A stretch of 5,021 nt of DNA from Nitrospirota bacterium (GTDB lineage Bacteria; Nitrospirota_A; Leptospirillia; Leptospirillales; Leptospirillaceae), in NCBI GenBank assembly GCA_021795275.1, contig JAJYPO010000168.1, positions 1-5,021 on the forward strand, read 5' to 3'. Within the stretch, counting starts at the first letter, position 1. Every line of letters begins with the position of its first letter. Positions 1-5,021 of this stretch are shown here, one piece after another. The notes beneath the pieces were generated by a model. It was not told the origin of the DNA. It ran no database searches and saw nothing but the letters and a program-made list of their open reading frames with translations. The translations under genes were made by a program, and so were the position numbers.

Positions 1-1
1 C

Positions 2-172
2 TATTTCAACCGGGACAACTGCGTTCATCCGTCCTTCGAACACCTGAACATCGGGGATGACGTCCGCTTCCTTGTTGTCGAGGGAAACGAGGGGCCCCAG
101 GCCCGAAGGGTTACAAGGAAGGCGGACCATGGAGAAGAGAATGTTCCGGAAGAAGGATCCCCTCCTTCCTGA
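2..172 (+). CDS. C-terminal part of a cold-shock-domain protein, probably HPF/RaiA-type ribosome-associated factor (5' truncated)
   Basis: The reading frame enters from the left edge and runs 56 codons to a TGA at 170-172. The translation contains YFNRDNCVHPSFEHLNIGD followed by DVRFLVVEGNEGPQARRV. This is the second half of a cold-shock (OB-fold) domain: the aromatic 'YFxR' strand, the 'F..L..G..V.F' stretch and the closing 'EG..GPQA..V' strand. This exact style is known to me from proteins with an N-terminal HPF/RaiA ribosome-hibernation domain and a C-terminal cold-shock domain ('YFHRNSV...F..L..GTEVRF..E.GE.GPQAS'). That assignment is inference, since the N-terminus is outside the window; a stand-alone cold-shock protein is the alternative. 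After the domain there is an acidic, proline-containing tail (roughly the last 17 residues). This tail is encoded by the segment that overlaps the start of the archease gene, so the two genes are probably co-transcribed. Confidence 0.72.
   Translation, partial: YFNRDNCVHPSFEHLNIGDDVRFLVVEGNEGPQARRVTRKADHGEENVPEEGSPPS
115..134 (+). promoter_or_regulatory. Two candidate Shine-Dalgarno sites for the archease gene
   Basis: AAGGAAGG at 115-122 lies 6 nt before the ATG at 129. A second GGAG at 131-134 lies 6 nt before the in-frame ATG at 141. Either start is usable. The upstream one has the longer purine match and is preferred. Both sites lie inside the coding sequence of the preceding cold-shock-domain gene. 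Confidence 0.55.
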
Positions 173-605
173 ATGGCCGGGAATCCCCGGATCGAAAGGA
201 GATCCCTATTTTCCCCATGAGGCCGACATCGGGATCGAAACCACCGGAAAAACCCTGGAAGAGGCCTTCGTCCACGCCGCGGAAGCGACCTTCTCCCTCA
301 TGACCGATCCCGCGACCGTCCACTCCCTCCAGATGGTCGATCTGTCATTCACTGAACCGGACGAGGAGCTCGCCCTGACGATATGGATCAACCGTCTTCT
401 GGCCGAATCGGACATTCGTCGCCTCGCATTCGGAAGATTCGAGCTTAAGAGGAATACCGCCGGTCACTGGCATGGCCGGGCCATAGGAGAACCTTGGAAC
501 GACACCCATCCCCGCGGGATCGAGGTGAAGGGGGCGACCCTGACCCAGCTTTCGGTCAAACACGAGGGAGATCTCTGGACGGTCCGCCTTGTGGTGGACG
601 TGTGA
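129..605 (+). CDS. Archease, RtcB RNA ligase activator
   Basis: This 158-residue protein is of the archease (MTH1598/TM1083, SHS2-fold) family. Family-typical blocks are the opening YFPHEADIGI (residues 27-36), then G.TLEEAF..AA.A.F.LMTDP (40-61), the 'LA..IWINRLL' helix (81-91), and GE....H.RGIEVKGAT..QL.V (120-143). The C-terminus ends in VVDV, with Asp157 at the place of the conserved terminal acidic residue. Asp33 in the HEAD motif and Asp157 are the expected metal-site acids. Known role: a cytosolic cofactor that speeds RtcB guanylylation and multiple turnover and can broaden its nucleotide use. The rtcB gene follows 11 nt downstream, which strongly supports the call. The start at ATG 129 has a good ribosome site; ATG 141 is the alternative. 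Either way the protein has about 22-26 residues before the usual family start. There is no later ATG, GTG, TTG or CTG before the HEAD motif, so the gene must overlap its upstream neighbour by at least 32 nt. Confidence 0.93.
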   Translation: MEKRMFRKKDPLLPEWPGIPGSKGDPYFPHEADIGIETTGKTLEEAFVHAAEATFSLMTDPATVHSLQMVDLSFTEPDEELALTIWINRLLAESDIRRLAFGRFELKRNTAGHWHGRAIGEPWNDTHPRGIEVKGATLTQLSVKHEGDLWTVRLVVDV

Positions 606-614
606 AAGGTCAGG
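605..614 (+). promoter_or_regulatory. Ribosome binding site(s) of rtcB
   Basis: AAAGG at 605-609 directly follows the archease stop and lies 7 nt before ATG 617. CAGG at 611-614 would instead serve ATG 623. The in-frame GTG at 602-604 overlaps the archease TGA and is a third, less likely start. The short spacing suggests translational coupling of archease and RtcB. Confidence 0.5.
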
Positions 615-616
615 CC

Positions 617-2050
617 ATGGATATGACCCGTCTCGTCATGCTTGAACCCGGCCGGTGGGGGGTGATTCCCCGAGCAGGGGAAAAACCACCTCGTGTCGTC
701 CTGTTCGGAACGGAACCGCTTCTTCGGCAGATGGACGACAAGGTCCTCGAACAGATCCTCAACACCTCCCGCCTTCCGGGACTTGCCGGAGCGGCCCTGA
801 CCATGCCGGATGCCCATTGGGGCTACGGATTTCCGATCGGAGGGGTGGCCGCCTTCGATCCCGGGAAAGGAGGGGTGATTTCGGCCGGCGGCGTGGGATT
901 CGACATCTCCTGCGGAATCCGGACCCTTCGGACCGATCTGACGATCGACCGGGCCTCCCCGGAGCTGGAATCTCTCGCCGACGAACTCCAACGGCGGGTT
1001 CCGGCCGGAGTCGGGGAGGAAAGTTCCTTCCCCCTGTCCCTCTCCGAACTCGGCCAAGTCATGGAAGAGGGAGCCGTCTGGGCCGTCAATAACGGGTACG
1101 GAGAGGACGCCGACCTCGAACGGATCGAGGAAGGGGGATGCATGCCGGGTGCCCGGCCGGAGGGGGTCTCGGAGAAGGCAAAAATCCGCCAGCTGAAAGA
1201 AATGGGAACCCTGGGTTCCGGAAACCATTATCTGGAGATCCAGGTTGTCGACAAAATCCTGGACCCGAATGCGGCGGAGGCCTTCGGACTCCAGGAAGGA
1301 CAGATCCTCATCTCCCTTCATTGCGGTTCGCGGGGGCTGGGCCACCAGGTCGGAACCGACTATCTTCTGGAATTCGCAAGATCCGCCTCCCGCCGGGGAT
1401 TCTTGCTTCCGGACCGGGAACTGGCCTCTGCCCCGATCCGCTCGACGCTCGGGCAGGAATATATCGGCGCCATGAACGCCGCCATCAATGTCGCTCTGGC
1501 GAACCGCCAGATTCTGTCACAGATCGTCCGGAAAGTGATGGGCGACTTCTTTCCGGGAATCGTCCTCGACACCCTCTATGACATTTCACACAACACTTGC
1601 AAGGAAGAAACGCACCGGATCGATGGCAAAACCCGCCGCCTCTGGGTCCACCGGAAAGGGGCAACGCGGGCCCTTGGCCCCGGCCACCCGTCACTTCCAG
1701 CGGCCTACCGTTCCTCGGGCCAGCCCGTGTTCATCGGCGGAAGCATGGGGACCGGCTCCTGGATCCTCGCAGGGGTATCCCAGAGCGAAACGCTGTCTTT
1801 TTCGTCCGCAAGCCACGGGGCCGGAAGATCGATGAGCCGCCACGAAGCCCTTCGCCACTGGAACGGCCGGACGGTCAAAAAGGATCTCGAGGCCCGGGGG
1901 ATCCACATCCGGTCGACCTCCCTCCGGGGAATCGCGGAGGAGGCTCCCGGAGCCTACAAGGACATCGATATGGTGGCTGAAGCGACGGAGATGGCCGGCC
2001 TGGCCCGCCGGGTGGCCTTTCTCCGGCCACGGGTTTGCCTCAAGGGGTGA
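617..2050 (+). CDS. rtcB: RNA-splicing ligase RtcB (3'-phosphate/5'-OH RNA ligase)
   Basis: This is a 477-residue RtcB, close to the roughly 480 residues of the archaeal-type enzyme and longer than E. coli RtcB (about 408). Known reaction: GTP-dependent joining of RNA 3'-phosphate or 2',3'-cyclic phosphate ends to 5'-OH ends, via an enzyme-histidine-GMP intermediate and Mn2+. All expected catalytic positions are visible. They are the MPDAHWGYGFPIGGVAAF block (63-80), GGVGFDISCGIR (91-102) with metal ligands Asp96 and Cys99, GTLGSGNH with His204, LHCGSRGLGH with His235, DISHN with His325, the VHRKGATRALGPGH block (344-357), GSMGTGSW (375-382), and SHGAGRSMSR with His400, the expected guanylylated histidine. 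The EEAPGAYKDID block (441-451) and a C-terminal KG (Lys476-Gly477) match the family's GMP-contacting tail. ATG 617 is chosen from ribosome-site spacing; ATG 623 is equally compatible with the family. The frame stays open upstream through archease, but that stretch has no RtcB similarity. An operon with archease points to RNA repair or tRNA maturation; the natural substrate cannot be told from the sequence. Confidence 0.97.
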   Translation: MDMTRLVMLEPGRWGVIPRAGEKPPRVVLFGTEPLLRQMDDKVLEQILNTSRLPGLAGAALTMPDAHWGYGFPIGGVAAFDPGKGGVISAGGVGFDISCGIRTLRTDLTIDRASPELESLADELQRRVPAGVGEESSFPLSLSELGQVMEEGAVWAVNNGYGEDADLERIEEGGCMPGARPEGVSEKAKIRQLKEMGTLGSGNHYLEIQVVDKILDPNAAEAFGLQEGQILISLHCGSRGLGHQVGTDYLLEFARSASRRGFLLPDRELASAPIRSTLGQEYIGAMNAAINVALANRQILSQIVRKVMGDFFPGIVLDTLYDISHNTCKEETHRIDGKTRRLWVHRKGATRALGPGHPSLPAAYRSSGQPVFIGGSMGTGSWILAGVSQSETLSFSSASHGAGRSMSRHEALRHWNGRTVKKDLEARGIHIRSTSLRGIAEEAPGAYKDIDMVAEATEMAGLARRVAFLRPRVCLKG

Positions 2051-2065
2051 GCCTCCCGCCCTCCA

Positions 2066-2085
2066 CCGGCGGCTTCGATCGCCGG
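2066..2085 (+). other. GC-rich stem-loop in the rtcB-ATPase gap
   Basis: CCGGCG at 2066-2071 pairs with CGCCGG at 2080-2085 around an 8-nt loop, and a further G-U pair is possible at its base. A competing smaller hairpin uses CCGCC 2056-2060 and GGCGG 2068-2072. No T-run follows on the + strand, so this is not a standard intrinsic terminator. It could slow transcription or protect an mRNA 3' end between rtcB and the ATPase gene. In such GC-rich DNA it could also be chance. No convincing -35/-10 pair is visible in the 74-nt gap. Confidence 0.3.
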
Positions 2086-2110
2086 ATCCGCAAAAAGGCC
2101 TAAAAACTGA

Positions 2111-2119
2111 GGGAAGAGG
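2111..2119 (+). promoter_or_regulatory. Ribosome binding site of the P-type ATPase gene
   Basis: The purine-rich run GGGAAGAGG ends 5 nt before ATG 2125 and fixes the start of the ATPase gene. The resulting N-terminus begins 14 residues before the DPVCGM motif of the YHS domain, as expected. Confidence 0.65.
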
Positions 2120-2124
2120 CCGAG

Positions 2125-4545
2125 ATGGACGACTCTGACGAAACCAGCCCGAAGCCAATGCTCAGGGATCCCGTCTGCGGCATGGAGGTCTCGGCGGACA
2201 GCCGATATCACCTGGAACAAAAGGGGGGACGGCTCGTTTTCTGCAGCGACCGGTGCCTGGAGAAATTCCGGGAGGAACCCGCCGCCTACGCGGGACCGAA
2301 GCCGGAAGACCGAAGGGCCCTCGCAAAATCCTTCCATTGTCCGATGCATCCGGAAATCCGGCAGGCCGGACCGGGTCGATGTCCGAAGTGCGGGATGGAT
2401 CTTGTGGAAGAGTCTCCCGAAAAATCGGGGTCGGGCGAGTACACCTGTCCCATGCACCCTGAGATCATACGAAGCGGACCTGGCATCTGTCCCCTGTGCG
2501 CTATGGCGCTGGAACCCCGGAATCCCGCCTCTGACGGAGAAAACCCGGAACTTCGGGACATGTCCATCCGCTTCTGGACGGGAGCGGCTCTGTCTGTGCC
2601 GGTCTTCCTCCTGGGAATGGGCTCGGAAGCCCTTCCGGAAATCTCCTCGAAATTCCTTTCCCTCCGGTCCATTCAATGGCTGGAATGTCTCCTCTCGGCC
2701 CCGGTCGTCCTGTGGTCAGGGAGCCCGCTCTTCCGCCGGGGCATTGCCTCGATCCGAAACAGAAGCCTCAACATGTTCACCCTGATCGCCCTCGGGGTCG
2801 GGGTCTCGTGGGGGTATAGCGTCGCCGCACTGTTGTGGCCAGGCCTCTTTCCGGCGGCGATGCGGAGCCGGGCGAACACGGTGCCTGTCTACTTCGAGGC
2901 CTCCGCAGTGATCACGACGCTGGTCCTTCTGGGCCAGGTCCTCGAATTGCGCGCCCGTAGCCGTACGAGTTCCGCGATCCGCATGCTGCTGGAAATGGCT
3001 CCCAGGAGCGCGCGCCTTGTAAAGAGGGACGGGAGCGAGGCAGACATTCCCCTGGAGAGGGTTCGTCCGGGCGATGTGCTGAGGGTCCGGCCGGGAGAGA
3101 AGGTCCCGGTCGACGGCCTGGTTCTCGAAGGACTGAGCTCCCTCGACGAATCGATGCTCACCGGGGAATCCGTCCCGGTCGAAAAAAAAGCGGGGGACCG
3201 CCTCATCGGAGGGACAATGAACGGAACAGGAAGCTTGCTGATGCGTGCCGACCGTGTCGGGTCGGAGACGATGCTGGCCCAGATCGTGCATATGGTGGGC
3301 GAGGCCCAAAGGAGCCGGGCTCCGATCCAGAGACTGGCCGACGTCGCCTCGGCGTATTTCGTTCCGGCGGTCATCCTCATTTCTGTCGCCACCTTCCTTG
3401 CGTGGGGAATCCTGGGCCCCGAGCCGCGTCTGGCCCACGCCGTCGTGAACGCCGTGGCGGTCCTGATCATCGCCTGTCCCTGCGCCCTCGGCCTTGCGAC
3501 CCCCATGTCCATCATGGTGGGGACCGGCCGGGGAGCCCGGTCCGGCGTCTTGTTCCGGAACGCCGAAACGCTCGAAGTCCTGGAGAAGGTGGATACCCTG
3601 GTGGTGGACAAGACGGGCACATTGACAGAAGGAAAACCCCGGCTGGTGTCGGTGATCGCCGGGGAGGGGTTTGACGGGAAGGATGTGGTTGTCCTGGCCG
3701 CAAGCCTTGAACGCGCAAGCGAACACCCCCTGGCGGAATCGATCGTCAAGGGAGCCCTGGAGAGGGGGCTCTCCCCGGGACCTGTCGCCGATTTCCTGTC
3801 CGAAACCGGCAAGGGGGTTTCCGGAACCGTCGAGGGCCATCGCCTCCTTCTCGGAAATTCCGGCTTTCTCGAGGAGCGGAACATTTCCACGGGAAATCTG
3901 GCCGCAAAGGCCGAAGCGTTGCGGGCCGAGGGGCAGACCGTGATCTTTCTGGCGATCGACGGCCGGGCCTCCGGTATCCTGGGCGTGGCGGATCCGGTGA
4001 AAGATTCGACTCCGGAGGCCGTCCGGGACCTTCAAAAGGAGGGGGTCGACCTGATCATGGTTACGGGAGACAACCGGACGACAGCCCTCGCGGTCGCCAG
4101 AATGCTGGGAATCAGGAGCGTCGAATCGGAGGTCCTTCCGGACCGGAAGGTCGCTGTCGTCCGGGGTCTTCAGGCGAAAGGCCGAATTGTGGCGATGGCC
4201 GGAGACGGGGTCAACGATGCGCCTGCCCTGGTCCAGGCCCACGTCGGAATTGCGATGGGGACGGGGACCGATGTGGCGATGGAGAGCGCAGGCATCACCC
4301 TTGTGAAGGGCGATCTGCGTGGTATCCTCCGGGCATTGAATCTGAGCCGGAGCACGATGCACAACATTCGCCAGAACCTCTTTTTCGCCTTCGCTTACAA
4401 TATCCTGGGGATTCCGGTCGCAGCCGGCGCGCTCTATCCGGTCCACGGATTGCTTTTGTCTCCCGTCATCGCGGCGGCGGCCATGAGCTTCAGCTCGGTT
4501 TCGGTGATCGGCAACGCCCTGCGGCTCAACCGGGCCCGTCTCTGA
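2125..4545 (+). CDS. copA: Copper-exporting P1B-type ATPase with YHS and two HMBD metal-binding domains
   Basis: This 806-residue inner-membrane pump uses ATP to expel Cu+ (or Ag+) from the cytosol. N-terminal domains in order: YHS (DPVCGM 15-20, Cys40 and Cys44), then two short heavy-metal-binding knuckles (CPMHPEI starting at 72 and 108, closing CPKCGM 86-91 and CPLCAM 122-127). There is no HMA domain with CxxC. Eight membrane segments are expected near 147-166, 185-200, 216-241, 255-275, 411-430, 440-460, 751-773 and 776-799. Catalytic parts are TGES 346-349 (actuator), CPC 451-453 in the sixth segment, DKTGT with phosphorylated Asp495, HP 534-535, TGKGVSG 561-567, TGDN 647-650 and GDGVND 693-698. 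The pattern N751-x6-YN-x4-P764 and P780-x6-MSFSS (787-791) is the known signature of the Cu+ subgroup (P1B-1), which argues against zinc/cadmium pumps. The gene follows rtcB by 74 nt. No copper-regulator operator is recognised. The symbol is by subfamily; it may be named copB or silP-like elsewhere. Confidence 0.95.
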   Translation: MDDSDETSPKPMLRDPVCGMEVSADSRYHLEQKGGRLVFCSDRCLEKFREEPAAYAGPKPEDRRALAKSFHCPMHPEIRQAGPGRCPKCGMDLVEESPEKSGSGEYTCPMHPEIIRSGPGICPLCAMALEPRNPASDGENPELRDMSIRFWTGAALSVPVFLLGMGSEALPEISSKFLSLRSIQWLECLLSAPVVLWSGSPLFRRGIASIRNRSLNMFTLIALGVGVSWGYSVAALLWPGLFPAAMRSRANTVPVYFEASAVITTLVLLGQVLELRARSRTSSAIRMLLEMAPRSARLVKRDGSEADIPLERVRPGDVLRVRPGEKVPVDGLVLEGLSSLDESMLTGESVPVEKKAGDRLIGGTMNGTGSLLMRADRVGSETMLAQIVHMVGEAQRSRAPIQRLADVASAYFVPAVILISVATFLAWGILGPEPRLAHAVVNAVAVLIIACPCALGLATPMSIMVGTGRGARSGVLFRNAETLEVLEKVDTLVVDKTGTLTEGKPRLVSVIAGEGFDGKDVVVLAASLERASEHPLAESIVKGALERGLSPGPVADFLSETGKGVSGTVEGHRLLLGNSGFLEERNISTGNLAAKAEALRAEGQTVIFLAIDGRASGILGVADPVKDSTPEAVRDLQKEGVDLIMVTGDNRTTALAVARMLGIRSVESEVLPDRKVAVVRGLQAKGRIVAMAGDGVNDAPALVQAHVGIAMGTGTDVAMESAGITLVKGDLRGILRALNLSRSTMHNIRQNLFFAFAYNILGIPVAAGALYPVHGLLLSPVIAAAAMSFSSVSVIGNALRLNRARL
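2335..2511 (+). repeat. Tandem duplication of the HMBD metal-binding knuckle inside the ATPase gene
   Basis: Two 23-residue units, at 2335-2403 and 2443-2511, lie 108 bp apart in the same frame. They share 15 of 23 residues, including CPMHPEI, GPG and the CPxCxM frame. The DNA has diverged considerably, so this is an old internal duplication rather than a recent one. In the second copy the usual CGM glycine is Ala126, but both cysteines and the Met are kept, so metal binding remains plausible. Confidence 0.7.
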
Positions 4546-4576
4546 CGACCTTCCTCCAACGGTCCTGAACCTCGAG

Positions 4577-4604
4577 TAGACAATCCTGCAATCGGTGGTA
4601 TGGT
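4577..4604 (+). promoter_or_regulatory. Candidate sigma-70 promoter with extended -10
   Basis: TAGACA at 4577-4582 matches the -35 consensus at 5 of 6 bases. TATGGT at 4599-4604 matches the -10 consensus at 4 of 6, with a 16-nt spacer and a TG one base upstream of the -10 (4596-4597), as in extended -10 promoters. Transcription would begin near 4611. It lies just after the ATPase gene and points towards a terminator hairpin with no credible protein gene between, suggesting a short RNA. Chance occurrence is possible, because no other promoter in this genome can be compared. Confidence 0.33.
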
Positions 4605-4610
4605 GAAAAC

Positions 4611-4686
4611 GTGGGAGGTCGGAAGCGGGAAATTCACCGCTCCCTCCGCTCACGCAAAAGGCCCCTTTGTAGGGGCCTTGATTTGT
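4611..4686 (+). ncRNA. Possible small RNA between promoter candidate and terminator
   Basis: A transcript from about 4611 to the end of the terminator would be about 75 nt. It could fold as GGAGG (4614-4618) with CCTCC (4643-4647), enclosing AGCGG (4624-4628) with CCGCT (4637-4641) around an 8-nt loop. A single-stranded linker and the terminator hairpin follow. This layout (promoter, 5' stem-loop, linker, terminator) is typical of bacterial sRNAs. It matches no family I recognise and is not a tRNA. The open frame across it (GTG 4611 to 4796) has no ribosome site and runs through the hairpin, so a peptide is unlikely. This is an inference from layout only. Confidence 0.25.
4658..4679 (+). terminator. 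Rho-independent terminator hairpin, possibly bidirectional
   Basis: AAGGCCCCT (4658-4666) and AGGGGCCTT (4671-4679) form a perfect 9-bp stem with a 4-nt TTGT loop. An A-run precedes it (4656-4659). On the + strand the stem is followed by GATTTGT, a weak T-tract. On the - strand the stem ends in TTTT and then GCG. It lies almost midway between the ATPase stop (113 nt to its left) and the stop of the - strand frame (113 nt to its right). It probably ends both converging transcripts, or the possible small RNA. Confidence 0.65.
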
Positions 4687-4715
4687 CCGGGAAAAATTCT
4701 TCCGTGATTTTCCGG
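4687..4715 (+). other. Second imperfect hairpin downstream of the terminator
   Basis: CCGG-G-AAAA (4687-4695) can pair with TTTTCCGG (4708-4715) as an 8-bp stem with one bulged G and a 12-nt loop. It could reinforce termination of the convergent transcripts. On its own it is weak and may be coincidental. The rest of 4716-4792 shows only a short GGCC-ATT-GGCC palindrome at 4723-4733 and no gene. Confidence 0.22.
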
Positions 4716-4792
4716 AACATTCGGCCATTGGCCAGCATGGGATGGTCATTGTTGGAAAAGGCATGGACCGACCGGGGAGACAAGGCCCAAAG

Positions 4793-5020
4793 CTAGGCGA
4801 CGACCGGGGACAGGTCCTCGTCCGAATATTCCCCCGAATACCAGGCGCTCCGGCCGCGGAATCGAAGACAGACCCGTCCGTTATTCCCGAAAACACCTCC
4901 GGAAGAATCGGGAGAATCCGGGGTGACGAGGACTCCCCGAAAACGGCAGGGAGCCAAGATCCTCTTTGGCCCCGTCAGGATGCCGGAATTCAAGACCCTC
5001 CGCCGGTCGTCGAATTCCTG
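4793..5020 (-). CDS. Unrecognised protein, C-terminal 75 residues (5' end outside window)
   Basis: On the - strand an open frame enters from the right edge and runs 75 codons to a TAG at 4795-4793. About 71% of its third codon positions are G or C, close to the roughly 75% I counted at the start of the ATPase gene. A competing + strand frame here has visibly less G/C at third positions. The translation is rich in Arg, Ser, Gly and Pro. It includes LNSGILTGPKRILAPCRFRG and a tail ending WYSGEYSDEDLSPVVA. I see no membrane segment, catalytic motif or family match and give no function. It is convergent with the ATPase gene, and the bidirectional hairpin at 4658-4679 sits downstream of its stop, as expected for a real gene. 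A non-coding shadow frame in GC-rich DNA remains possible, since it lacks a visible start. Confidence 0.45.
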   Translation of the reverse strand, partial: QEFDDRRRVLNSGILTGPKRILAPCRFRGVLVTPDSPDSSGGVFGNNGRVCLRFRGRSAWYSGEYSDEDLSPVVA

Positions 5021-5021
5021 G

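Noticed and set aside
57..128. Upstream archease start near 57
   Set aside because: The codon at 57 is not ATG, there is no clear ribosome site, and it would lie inside the conserved cold-shock domain of the preceding gene.
494..616. Upstream extension of the rtcB frame to ATG 494
   Set aside because: The added 41 residues overlap conserved archease coding sequence, show no RtcB similarity, and lack the good ribosome-site spacing seen at ATG 617.
464..1345. 293-residue open frame on the - strand across archease and rtcB
   Set aside because: It is antisense to two well-supported genes, has no recognisable motif, and is explained by lack of stop codons in the opposite strand of GC-rich genes.
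4546..4621. tRNA-sized (76 nt) segment closed by a terminal stem
   Set aside because: It has no D-arm, anticodon arm or T-loop on either strand. A GGTTCAGGACC stretch on the - strand does not sit in a proper T-arm, and the end stem there contains a C-A mismatch.
4611..4796. 61-residue + strand frame starting with GTG
   Set aside because: No Shine-Dalgarno site precedes it, it runs straight through the terminator hairpin, and the peptide has no recognisable feature.
2716..4896. 726-residue open frame on the - strand, antisense to the ATPase gene
   Set aside because: It mirrors the codon structure of a clearly conserved P-type ATPase, has a composition typical of an antisense shadow in GC-rich DNA (many Arg, Gly, His, Asp) and shows no family motif.
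4761..5021. + strand frame from ATG 4761, open to the right edge
   Set aside because: Its third codon positions carry less G/C than the neighbouring genes and than the opposing - strand frame, and the protein looks like a low-complexity shadow.
1..5021. Search for CRISPR repeats, insertion-sequence ends, att sites or a defence system
   Set aside because: No spaced direct repeats, terminal inverted repeats, transposase or nuclease genes were seen. The only internal repeat is the pair of metal knuckles in the ATPase.

Overview
The window is GC-rich bacterial DNA (about 60% by eye, with third codon positions near 75% in the stretch I counted). It has tightly packed genes and good Shine-Dalgarno sites. 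The proteins look like those of an environmental Gram-negative bacterium. An acidophilic, metal-exposed lineage such as Leptospirillum (Nitrospirota) would fit, but that is a low-confidence impression: there is no rRNA or other marker here.

Layout on the + strand: (1) positions 2-172 hold the 3' end of a gene whose product ends in a cold-shock-like domain, of the type attached to HPF/RaiA ribosome-hibernation proteins. (2) Positions 129-605 encode archease, whose start lies inside the previous gene. (3) Positions 617-2050 encode the RNA ligase RtcB, 11 nt after the archease stop. (4) After a 74-nt gap with a GC-rich hairpin, positions 2125-4545 encode a copper-type P1B ATPase. Its N-terminus carries a YHS domain and two tandem Cys/Met/His metal-binding knuckles. 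(5) Positions 4546-4792 hold no convincing protein gene. They contain an extended -10 promoter candidate, a possible short RNA and a strong hairpin terminator that can act on both strands. (6) On the - strand, positions 4793-5020 are the 3' end of an unrecognised reading frame entering from the right edge, convergent to the ATPase gene.

The first three genes form an apparent operon for RNA and translation maintenance. RtcB joins RNA 2',3'-cyclic phosphate or 3'-phosphate ends to 5'-OH ends using GTP, and archease helps it form the GMP-enzyme intermediate and turn over. The neighbouring cold-shock/HPF-type gene suggests a link to ribosome or RNA stress. The ATPase exports Cu+ (possibly Ag+) and need not be part of the same functional unit.

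No CRISPR array, insertion sequence, tRNA or rRNA is visible. Nothing here is clearly a new system. The points most worth a second look are the obligatory gene overlap at the archease start, the RtcB-archease-hibernation linkage, the doubled metal knuckle in the ATPase, and the possible small RNA after it.
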